From assembly GCA_009763385.1 (NCBI GenBank), contig CM019827.1:92612314-92676313 (forward strand): DNA of 64,000 nucleotides. Reading direction: 5' to 3'. Both the position numbers and the translations under genes were made by a program. The notes beneath the pieces are model-generated. The model was given only the letters and a program-made list of their open reading frames with translations, did no database searches and was not told where the DNA came from. Positions 21,062 through 31,063 of this stretch are shown in pieces. The DNA comes from Coix lacryma-jobi var. lacryma-jobi (lineage: Eukaryota; Streptophyta; Magnoliopsida; Poales; Poaceae). Position 1 is the first letter of the stretch. Each line of letters starts with the position of its first letter.

Positions 21062-23037
21062 TGTTGGTAGTTCTTAGCTTCACTAAAGATAGAGCTAGGC
21101 AACTATCCCTGGTAACGGCCTAGGAATGCTTGTTGGTACTTGCTCACATTGTTACTAGGAGTAGACTATAGAGTCTATCCCCAGCAACAGCGTCAGAAAT
21201 GCTTGAAGCAAGACCGGTCACTATACCTAAAGGAGTGGAGCTAAAGCAGCTATCTACTAATGCCAAGTGGGGCTGTTAATCCCGACACTAGTAGGAGCTA
21301 GCTAGAGAGAATGCAATCTACCTGGAGGAGATTCTGCAAGCGCATAGAACTATCGTAGTAGCACTTCGCCTGGGAGTACCAGGTGTCGATTTATTTGATC
21401 CCAAGGGAAGGCTAGGGTGGTGTATGAGTCGAGTCAAGGAGGGGATGAGAGTCGAAGAAAGAAAAAGGAAAAGGAGAGAAGGGAAGAGAGGGGATGAAAG
21501 GCTAGAAAGAATATATGGATGGATAGGTAAGGATGAAATGGATGGCTAAGGTAAGGTGGATGGATAGGTAGATAAAGGGAATGGGTTAACTAAAGGTAAC
21601 TGACTAACTACTAACTACTAATAACTAATCCTAGATAACTACGAAGCAAGACAGTTACGAAGCAAGGCAGGCAAAAGTCAATAAAGTAACTAAGTTAAGT
21701 AAAGTTTTATTCCTATCTTATCAAGTATCGAGGCGTACTAGCCTTTACCATTTACTTAGGTTGAACGCTAGCACAATGAGCCTTACTGTTAAACTGGGCC
21801 AACTAAGTTGTGGAATTCAAGGCGCACAGGGCTGTCACCACCTACTTGCTACCACAGCTATCCGGGGGTCCAGCCGTATCTGAAGGTAAGTCTATAACTA
21901 AGCATCACGCTTAACTATATTCTAACTATCTCTACCCTAGCCTTGAATAGAGACACCCTTGCGGACGTCAGAGCAAATACTTGACTTAATAAGATAAACA
22001 CTAAACTAACTAAGCAACCTATTGGCAAAGATCAAACACTAAGCTCACTAGAGATTAACTACTATGGCTAAGTGAATTGAACTGTAGGATAGCTAGACAC
22101 TCAAGCAATCAATCAAGTATACTACTCAATACTGACAAGTAGAATAAAGTAATACATGAAATGATGAAATAGAATATAGTAAAGTGCTTGAGTAATAAGA
22201 TCAAAACCTGAACTGGAGATGAAGGAAGACTCTTCCAAGCTCCTGTTCCGATCACTCGCACGCCTCTATTCTTGAGCTAAGCCTTGAGCAGCGCTACCGC
22301 GAGGGCAAAGATGCCTTGCTCTACTAGCTACCTACTTGCCTAAGCTCTCTGAGCTCCTAACCTAACTCTCACTTGCTTCTCTTGCTTGGTGTTTCTCTGG
22401 GATGGTACTGGATGGTACTGGATGAAGTGATGCCTCAGGGGGGTATTATAGCCTTGTGGAGTGAGGGGGGTACTTATAGGGGCCAGCCAGCCGACCTAGG
22501 GCTAACCCTAGTGGCGGGCGCCAGCCCTATGTGGCGGTCGCCACCTCCCTCACCGTTGGATGCACCGCCTTTGCTTCAACGACATCCAGGAGCTCCAGGG
22601 AGGTGGTGGTTAGGTCGGTTGCATGTCTGAGTAACCACCATTTGGTCTTGATCCACGCCATTCCATCCTGAGCCGTCCGATGCCACTGACCTAGTGACCA
22701 AGGGCCAAGATTTGGCCTTGGCATGGTCACATGGATCAGTGACATGGCAAGGGGGAGAGTTGGGCCTCTCCATGTGGCGGGCGCCACTTTGGGGTGGCGG
22801 GCGCCACCTCTGGTTGGCGGGCGCCACCACACTCGGGCCCAAATGGGTCCTGGTGAGTGGGCTTGTCTCCTAGTGGGACCATTCTCCAAATTTGGTCCAA
22901 ATCCTGCATTCAAATAAAATTCTATGGACATGTGGAATTTGGTTAGTTTGAAACCTATTTGACTACATTTCATGCCTTTTTGGTGGACTTTAGGGTCAAA
23001 TGTTGATGGTAAAACATGTGTTTAAGGACCATCAACA
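21062..23037 (-). repeat. A2 3' LTR
   Basis: Plus-strand ends are TGTTGGTAG and CATCAACA. Contains GTGGCG-NN-CGCCAC palindromes (22510-22830), tandem TATA-like boxes for the minus strand near 22440-22480, the 16-bp tandem repeat near 21630-21670, and two primer-site-like copies at 21105-21130 and 21178-21203 near its U5 end. Confidence 0.9.
21105..21203 (-). repeat. Two relic primer-site/LTR-junction copies inside A2 3' LTR
   Basis: 21105-21130 (TCCCTGGTAACGGCC, then TAGGAATGCT, then TGTTGGTACT) and 21178-21203 (TCCCCAGCAACAGCG, then TCAGAAATGCT) both resemble the true primer-site junction at 26755-26790. The first even keeps the LTR-terminal TGTTGGTA right after it. A1 lacks this whole stretch. 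Confidence 0.75.
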
Positions 23038-23050
23038 AGCTCCCCCAAGC
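23038..23050 (-). promoter_or_regulatory. A2 polypurine tract
   Basis: Minus strand reads GCTTGGGGGAGCT next to the 3' LTR. Confidence 0.8.
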
Positions 23051-23056
23051 TAACAT

Positions 23057-23076
23057 GTTGCTCATCCTCGAGCAAC
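23057..23076 (-). promoter_or_regulatory. Hairpin just upstream of A2 polypurine tract
   Basis: GTTGCTC-ATCCTC-GAGCAAC: a perfect 7-bp stem a few bases from the polypurine tract. A CTCGAGGAYGAGCA-like segment before the tract is, to my knowledge, common in grass gypsy elements of this kind. A role in priming or RNA folding is a guess. Confidence 0.6.
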
Positions 23077-24718
23077 AATGCGGTTTAAGCATTGAGCATG
23101 AAATGAATAGCAACTTAAGATGTATGCAAGTGCATATTGTATAGTGAGAAATAACTTAGTATATATCATTAATCATAGCAATGTGGGGCTTATAGCTTTT
23201 CACTTCAAACATGCAAGAGCAAAATAAAGCAGTAGATAAGAAACTTTTATCTTGCTTAGGTTTGACTAGGATTTTGTCTTGAGGTTTTTCAATGTTTTCC
23301 AAAAGATAACAACTTGCTTAAGTCCTCCAGGATTCACTCAATCACTCAATGGTGTTTAAATCCTCACTTAGGCCAAAATGTAGCCTCTCTTATTTCTAAA
23401 GAATGATATGTGGAGTTATAGGAAGGCTAAGAATCATGAGCAAGTTCCCTGATGTTTATTGCTAAGCTAGACACTCAGATCATAAGGAGCAGCAAATCAT
23501 AAAAATTGATCAAGATGTGCATGTGTGGTTATGTGGAAGTGTATAGAGAGGCATTTCATAATCCTTCCTAGTTAATTTCTGGGGGCCTAGAGCTAATGAT
23601 AATTCTCTCTCTCTCTCTCTCTTTTTTTGGATACATAGTGAGTAGACAAAAGATGTGTCCTCACATTTTCTTAGGACATAGTCCTCTTTTGAGCTACTTT
23701 GCTCATTTTTCTCTCTCTCTTTTTTTTAGCTCTAGATTTCCCCAGGTTATCTATAGGAAAGGATTTTTGAAATGAAAAAGGGGGAAGAGGGAGAAATGCT
23801 CATTCCCAGTGTAGGAATAAGCATAAGGCTAGCAATGGGATGTTTGGCAGGGTATTGCATGTCTCCGGTGTAAAGAATGAGCAATTTATTTGGTGGTTGC
23901 AAACTTCCAAAGTGGAAAGTAGGCAATTTATGGTGGGTGTGTGTGAATCTTGATTCAAAAGATACGATAAGCTTCTCTACTAAGATCTATGAGGTCTAAC
24001 AAAGCTCAACACAAACAAAGCTCTTTGTGGTTTTGACTAATGACTAACAAATATTTGGCTGGTGGTGGGATGGGATAAAATCTAGGAGGAACTTTTAGCA
24101 AGGTTTTCATAATTTTTTTAAAAGAAATCCTCCAGATTAGGTCCTAATTCCACCTTAGCAAGTTTAAAGAATTGCTCCATTTCTTACTAACTTTACTCAC
24201 TAAGCATGATTTCAGTTAAAGCATGTGCAAACCACAAAAGCTACAACTTAGATAAGACCAGTTATTCAAACCATAACAATAGCATTTGCATGACCTATTT
24301 CAAATCTTATTCAGGTTTCAACTTGTTTAAGCAGATTTTATCAATTTTATTCATGGAATGGTTATTTAGGCAAGCATGTGACATTCAAAAGATATAGAAT
24401 TTAAGAACCGAATGTAAAGAGTGTAGGCTTGAGACATACCTTATTGGAGCGGGAGTCTCCCCCAAGCTGGCTTCTTGCTTGGTGAAGGGTCTTCTTCTTT
24501 CTCGGTCGGAGCTCTTGTTCTCATTTTATTAAAAGGGAAACTATCTAATGTTGTGAAAAGGGAAACTATCCTATTATGATATTATATTGTTCTAACTAAG
24601 TTAACATATACCTATGCGTATAACTAATGATAACTATTTTTTTAGTTACATGCATGACATATGTTATTTATTTGAAAAAGGGAAATTTGAAGGGAAAAAT
24701 TAAATGTAAAACCATACC
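23077..24718 (-). other. A2 internal non-coding tract
   Basis: AT-rich, no ORF with recognisable content on either strand. Contains a (CT)n run at 23603-23628 and a T/A-rich stretch near 24100 and 24640. In a full Athila-like element RT, integrase and an env-like gene would sit between protease and the 3' LTR; no trace is visible. Confidence 0.65.
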
Positions 24719-25626
24719 TTAGATCCATGGAATTTCATCCTTATCGGGTGGATCTTCTTCCTTGGGTGCTTCTTCTCTAAGTACTTCATCGGGTTCTTCT
24801 TCTTTTGGCACCTCTCCTTTGTCATGTGAATCACACAACTCAGGAGGAGGTGGTTCTTTCTTTCTGCTCCACCTTGTTCTTGGGCGTCTCTTCTTGGTAC
24901 GAACGGGTTTTGCTTCCTACATGTTAGCGGCATATGCGGGACCACGGGAAAAAGAGAATATTTCCTTCCTCCCTCCTAATGTCATTTGAATTTTACCACT
25001 TCCCACATATATGCAGGCATCAACAGTGTTCAAGAAGGGTCTACCTAAGATTAGAGGCACATCTTTCCTATTTCCATACCTAGTATTATGAAATTAGTAG
25101 GAACATATGAACCTCTAATATGAACAGGTAAATCATGAACTATTCCTTCTACATAGCAAGTGGACTGATCAGCTAGCACAACATAGGCAGATGTGGATGA
25201 CATGGGTGGAAAGAATGAGTTTTCATAAAAATCTTTAGATAGAATGTTCACACTCGATCCTAAATCACACATGGCATTTTTAAAGGCTTCACCAAAGATT
25301 GAGCATCTAATTATGGGATTACCAGGATCACCCTTTTTAACAGTCATGGTTTGATCTTCATAATAGTTAAAATATTTTATTTCAACCATGTTTGCAGTTT
25401 CCATGTCAGGTTTAGCAGGAATTTTGCCAGATTCAAAAGATGGTATGAAAGCAGCAAATTGAGCTAATTGGGTTTCTAACATCTTATTAAAGCTAAGTTG
25501 ATTTTTCAGAGCAGATGAGAATTCTTCCAATTTAGCATTTATATTCTCAAGGGTTTTATCATTCGACACTAATTTCTTATTCAAGAAATCAGTAGTTCTA
25601 CCTTGTGAGTAAACTAAATTTTTCAA
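24719..25626 (-). pseudogene. A2 aspartic protease and acidic tail
   Basis: Minus-strand continuation of the gag frame. 25051-25626 contains the protease: catalytic stretch CDLGSSVNILSK (DLG in place of DTG/DSG), then VVLADQST and the NFIILGM segment. After a frame break near 25060 the sense continues with LILGRPFLNT, the usual protease C-terminal motif, up to a TAG near 24918. Beyond it an open stretch encodes a basic block then an acidic tail (KEEEPDEVLREE, EEDPPDKDE) ending at a TAA at 24719. No RT follows, so Gag-protease appears to be the element's whole product. Confidence 0.75.
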
Positions 25627-25713
25627 GAATGAGAGACTATCAGAATTCGGAAAATTAGAGCAGGGGAATGAATTGTTACCTTGAGAGTTTGCAGGCTGAT
25701 TCCATCCTTGATT

Positions 25714-26593
25714 CTATTGACGGAAACTGTTATTATTGTTGATGAAGTTCAAATCTTCATGTAGCTTGGGGCAGTGGCTCCCAGAATGTCTGGTTTCTCC
25801 ACAGACTTCACAAGTCATGTAAGATTCCAGAGATTGGACACTCTCTTGTTGGTTCATCTTCTCACAGTTGTCCAGCTTCTTTGCCAGCAGGTCCATCTTG
25901 GCCACGATCATGTCGGCCTCCTTAAGGGAATGTATACCTCGCTTACAGGGCTGCAGTCTCTCGTCATTCCATCCTTGGTTCGACACCATCTTCTCTATGA
26001 GAGCCTTAGCATCTGCAACATTTAGAGAAAAGAATGCACCGCCGACGGCGGCATCCAAATGGCATCTAGAGAGTGGGGTTAGGCCATGGTAGAAGTTCTG
26101 GATCAATAGCCAGTCCTCCATACCATGATGCGGACAAGCAGCAACATACTCTTGCAACCTCTCCCAAACCTCGGGAATAGATTCCTCGGCTTGTTGCGTA
26201 AAGCTGGAGATTTTGTTGCGAAGAGCATTCGTCTTGCCCATAGGAAAGAATTTGGCGAGAAAAGCATTGGAACACTTGTCCCATGTGTCTACAGCGTTGC
26301 GATCGGTATAGAACCATTGCTTCGCTTTTCCTAGCAAAGAGAAAGGTAAGAGACGAAGATGGATGGCTTCTTGGGTTATCCCCTTAACGGTGAAGGTGCC
26401 GCAAATCTCCAGGAATTGTTGGAGGTGAGCATTGGTATCCTCATGAGCCTTGCCACAAAATGGGCTAGATTGGACCATCGTGATCAGAGCCGCTTTCAAC
26501 TCAAAATTGAGGTTTGGTATCGATCACGTCTGGTCCTATCGCTACATTAGCGGCAGAAGGAGCAAAAAATTCACGAATGGTCTTGCTGGCCAT
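25714..26593 (-). pseudogene. A2 gag
   Basis: Likely start at ATG complementary to 26591-26593 (MASKTIREFFAPSAANV). One extra T near 26500 shifts the frame before the longer piece 25714-26499. That piece carries the Retrotrans_gag core (LRLLPFSLLGKAKQWF, WDKCSNAFLAKFFPMGKTN, SIPEVWERLQEYVAACPHHG) and a CCHC-like knuckle CEVCGETRHSGSHCP. Gag builds the particle and binds RNA. A frame break near 25700 separates it from the protease piece. Apart from these it is well preserved. Confidence 0.85.
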
Positions 26594-26754
26594 CGTGAAG
26601 ATAGAACGAGATAAGAAAGAAAGAAGTTGAAGAAGATGAAGGAAAAAGATAAGAAGGACTAAGGAAAGAAAGAATGGGGTAAGATGGGATTCGCTAAGCA
26701 GGAGCTTAAGCGAAGATAAATTCGACACGGACTCAACCGATACCCCGATTTCCT
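26594..26754 (-). other. A2 leader between primer site and gag
   Basis: Untranslated leader on the minus strand, rich in T/C runs (A/G on the plus strand). No feature recognised. Confidence 0.6.
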
Positions 26755-26772
26755 TCCCCGGCAACGGCGCCA
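26755..26772 (-). promoter_or_regulatory. A2 primer binding site (tRNA-Asp type)
   Basis: Minus strand reads TGGCGCCGTTGCCGGGGA, eight bases from the 5' LTR. This is the tRNA-Asp complementary site typical of Athila-like elements. Confidence 0.85.
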
Positions 26773-26780
26773 GAAATGCT

Positions 26781-28773
26781 TGTTGGTAGTTCTTAGCTTC
26801 ACTAAAGATAGAGCTAGGCAACTATCCCCGGTAACGGCCCAGGAATGCTTGTTGGTACTTGCTAACGTTGTTACTAGGAGTAGACTATGGAGTGTATCCC
26901 CGGCAACGGCGTCAGAAATGCTTAAAGCAAGACCGGTCACTATACCTAAAGGAGTGGAGCTAAAGCAGCTATCTACTAATGCCAAGCGGGGTTGTCAATC
27001 CCGACACTAGTAGGAGCGAGCTAGAGAGAATGCAATCTACCAGGAGGAGATTCTGCAAGCGCACAGAACTATCATAGTAGCACTTCGCCTGGGACTACCA
27101 GGTGTCGATTTATTTGATCCCAAGGTAAGGCTAGTGTGGTGTATGAGTCGAGTCAAGGAGGGGATGAGAGTCGAAGAAAGAAAAAGGAAAAGGAGAGAAG
27201 GGAAGAGAGGGGATGAAAGGCTAGAAAGAATATATGGATGGATAGGTAAGGATGAAATGGATGGCTAAGGTAAGGTGGATGGATAGGTAGACAAAGGGAA
27301 TAGGTTAACCAAAGGTAACTGACTAACTACTAACTACTAATAACTAATCCTAGATAACTACGAAGCAAGATAACTACGAAGCAAGACAGTTACGAAGCAA
27401 GGCAAGCAAAAGTCAATAAAGTAACTAAGTTAAGTAAAGTTTTATTCCTATCTTATCAAGTATCGAGGCGTACTAGCCTTTACCACTTACTTAGGTTGAA
27501 CGCTAGCACAACGAGCCTTACTGTTAAACTGGGCCAACTACGTGGTGGAATTCAAGGCGCACAGGGCTGTCACCACCTACTTGCTACCATAGCTATCCGG
27601 GGGTCCAGCCGTATCTGAAGGTAAGTCTATAACTAAGCACCACGCTTAACTATATTCTAACTATCTCTACCCTAGCTTTGAATAGAGACACCCTTGCGGA
27701 CGTCAGAGCAAATACTTGACTTAATAAGATAAACACTAAACTAACTAAGCAACCTATTGGCTAAGATCAAACACTAAGCTCACTAAAGATTAACTACTAT
27801 GGCTAAGTGAATTGAACTGTAGGATAGCTAGAAACTCAAGCATTCAATCAAGTATACTACTTAATACTGATAAGTAGAATAAAGTAATACTTGAAATGAT
27901 GAAATAGAATATATTAAAGTGCTTGAGTAACAAGAGCAAAACCTGAACTGGAGATGAAGGAAGACTCTTCCTAGCTCCAGGACCGATCACTCGCACGCCT
28001 CTACTCTTGAGCTAAGCCTTGAGCAGCGCTACCGCGAGGGCAAAGATGCCTTGCTCTACTAGCTACCTACTTGTCTAAGCTCTCTGAGCTCCTAACCTAA
28101 CTCTCACTTGCTTCTCTTGCTTGGTGTTTCTCTGGGATGGTACTGGATGTTACTAGATGAAGTGATGGCTCAGGGGGGTATTTATAGCCTTGTGGAGTGA
28201 GGGGGGTATTTATAGGGGGCAGCCAGCCGTCCTACGGCTAACCCTAGTGGCGGGCGCCAGCCCTAGGTGGCGGTAGCCACCTCCCTCACCGTTGGATGCA
28301 CCGCCTTTGCTTCAACGGCATCCAGGAGCTCCAGGGAGGCGGTGGTTAGGTCGGTTGCATGTCTGAGTAACCGCCATTTGGTCTTGATCCACGCCATTCC
28401 ATCCTGAGTCGTCCGATGCCACTGACCTAGTGACCAAGGGCCTAGATTTGGCCTTGGCATGGTCACATGGATCAGTGACGTGGCAAGGGGGAGAGTTGGG
28501 CCTCTCCATGTGGCGGGCGCCACTTTGGGGTGGCGGGCGCCACCTCTGGTTGGCGAGCGCCACCACACTCAGGCCCAAATGGGTCCTGGTGAGTGGGCTT
28601 GTCTCCTGGTGGGTCCATTCTCCAAATTTGGTCCAAATCCTGCATTCAAATAAAATTCTATGGACATGTGAAATTTGGTTAGTTTGAAACCTATTTGACT
28701 ACATTTCATGCCTTTTTGGTGGACTTTAGGGTCAAATGTTGATGGTAAAATAGGTGTTTAAGGACCATCAACA
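26781..28773 (-). repeat. A2 5' LTR
   Basis: Co-linear with 21062-23037. Primer-site-like copies lie at 26825-26849 (followed by TGTTGGTAC) and 26897-26922. Tandem TATA-like boxes (GGTATTTATAG on plus) lie at about 28176 and 28206. GC palindromes lie at 28250-28565. Confidence 0.9.
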
Positions 28774-31034
28774 ACAACCAAGGCATGAGAAGAACCACTG
28801 AAAATGATATCATCCACGGAAATCTGATCCAACAAAGTGTCATTTCCTTGCTTGAGGAGAAAAAGAGTTTTATCTACACATCCCATTTTAAAACCCTTAG
28901 CAAGCAAAAAGGTTTTCAACCTATCATACCAGGCTCTAGGGGCTTGTTTCAAACCATACAAAGCTTTCTGAAGTTAAAAAACATGGTTTGGAAACTTGGG
29001 ATTTACGAAACCGGGAGGTTGTTTCACATACACCTCTTCTTCTATGTAGCCGTTTAGGAAGGCACTCTTCACATCCATTTGAAAAAGTTTGAAACCTTTG
29101 GATGCAGCAAAAGCCAAGAGGATCCTAATTGCCTCCAAACGAGCTATAGGAGCAAAAGTCTCCTCATAGTCTATCCCCTCCTTCTGACTATACCCCTGGG
29201 CTACAAGTCTGGCCTTGTTTCACACAACATGGCCATCCTCTCCTTGTTTGTTTTTCAAAACCCATTTTGCCCCAATAGGGTGACACTCAGGAGGAGGAGG
29301 AAGAAGAACCCAAACCCGATTTCTCTCACAATTTTCATGCTCCTCATGCATGGCATTAACCCAATCCGGATCAGATAAAGTGTGTCCAACATCTCGAGGT
29401 TCAACATCAGCAACAAATGCTGAATGAGCAAAGTGAGAGATTTGTTGTGACCTAGACCGAGTGACGCGTTCGTGGATGTCGCCGATCATCTGTTGAGGAG
29501 GGTGTTGGCGCTGAATGTGTCGTGACCTCACCCTCAATATTAGCTGGTGCCTCCTCGTGTACAAGTGGTACAGCCCAAGGTGGTGGATCATACGGTCCCC
29601 ATGTAGTAGAAGTAGACGGGTCAGGGCCGTGAGCAGTCATGGTCGAAGTTGACCCAGCCGGCACCGCAGGTGGAGGGAGTGCTGGATCATCAATTCCTTC
29701 AGCACCTTCTTCCTTATCATCAAAAAGAGGTTCGCCAACCTCGTGATCACCTGCACGCTCCAATCTATAAGACAATGCATGGTCTCGTCAAAGGTGACAT
29801 CAGATGTCTCCATGACTCGGTTAGTATCAAGGTTAAGTACATGATATGCACGAGTATGATTACCATAACCCAAAAATACACCATTAGAAGAACGAGACTG
29901 AAACTTGTCCAAATTGCCTTTCTTGAGTATAAAACAGTGGCAACCAAAAACTCTAAAATAACTCACTTTGGGTTGCTTCCCAAATCACAACTCATAAGAA
30001 GTTTTCTTTAGGAAAGCACGGAGAAAAATGCGATTGGAAATATAGCATGCAGTGTTAATATCCTCGGCCCAATACCGCCTAGGAGTCCTATGCTCATCGA
30101 GCATCGTCCTGGCCATCTCAACAAGGGTCCGATTTTTCCTCTCTACAACACCATTTTGTGGCGGTGTGTACGGAGAAGAAAACTGATGCTCTAAACCCAA
30201 AGAGTTACAAAACTTCTCAAAATCTGAGTTCTTAAACTCGGAACCATTATCGCTACGAATAGTTCTCATCGAGTTCTTAGGGAACTCGTTCTGAAGTCGC
30301 AAAATTAGATTGTGAGTAAAAGCAAAAGTCTCAGTTTTCTCCGCTAAAAAGAAAACCCACGAATATCTCAAAAAATCGTCAACAACAACAAGCACATACC
30401 ACTTCCCCCCAACCGAGCTCACCCGAGCCAGACCGACAAGGTCCATATGCAAAAGCTCTCCAGGGCACTTAGTCATAACTTGACTCACCGGATGGTGGGG
30501 AGCGGCTACCATTTTCCCATGACTACAAGAATGGCAAACAAGATCCTTCTCCATGCACAACTTGGGCAATCCTCGGATTAAGCCAAGTGAACTGAGCCTT
30601 GCAAGCAAGTCGAAGCTCAGATGACCTAGTCTCCTATGCCACTTCCAAAGATCAGAGGAGTAAGGTCCAGCCAAAATACATCGAGAAATTCCAAACGACT
30701 CCGAGAAATTCACTCGAAAGACTTTCCCAAAGGGCGAAATCGAACACACAAGATTGCCCTGAGGATCCAAAATACGACTGAGATTTGCCTTAAAACCAAT
30801 CTCATAGTCATCATCAAAGAGTTGCGAAACAGAAAGAAGGTTAAAATGCAAGTTAGAAACAAGAGCAACATTACGCAACACAAAGTGCTCATTAACTCGC
30901 ACCGACCCACGGGACAACACTTTATCTTTGCTATTGTCGCCGAAGGTGATAAACTCCTTTCCGGCAACTGGACTAAGAATGCAGAACCACTTGGCGTTTC
31001 CGGTCATATGCCTTGAGCACCCGAAATCTACCAA
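28774..31034 (-). pseudogene. C2 pol, first part: protease, integrase, N-terminal RT
   Basis: Minus strand. 29985-31034 opens with the protease motif mutated to VDFGCSRHMTGN (DSG changed to DFG). The integrase follows with HRRLGHLSFDLL...CHSCSHGK, HMDLVGLAR, IRSDNGSEFKN and QNGVVERKN, so the D,D,E triad is present in one frame. 29637-29966 carries the C-terminal integrase part (SYFRVFGCHCFILKKGN), 29220-29591 the linker, and 28774-29220 the RT with [12 protein letters not shown] and a changed catalytic box SVDDIIFSGSS (YVDD expected). It breaks off at the A2 insertion and continues at 21061. Confidence 0.87.
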
Positions 31035-31063
31035 CCAAACATTCTCAAATCGCCTTACCTACA

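Larger units (their letters stand above)
21062..28773 (-). mobile_element. A2: Gag-protease-only gypsy element with Athila-type primer site
   Basis: 7.7 kb minus-strand element with two LTRs (21062-23037, 26781-28773; TGTTGATGG...CTACCAACA on its own strand). The primer site TGGCGCCGTTGCCGGGGA is complementary to tRNA-Asp, as in Athila-like elements. It encodes gag and an aspartic protease only. The remaining internal sequence, to the polypurine tract at 23038, has no RT, integrase or env. It is non-autonomous and would depend on enzymes from a relative. Athila relationship is inferred from the primer site and the Gag/protease style. Confidence 0.87.

Noticed and set aside
23603..23628. CT microsatellite in A2
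   Set aside because: Ordinary simple repeat with no sign of function beyond length variation.
24206..24397. 63-codon plus-strand ORF in the A2 internal tract
   Set aside because: AT-rich sequence, no domain, no counterpart; chance ORF.
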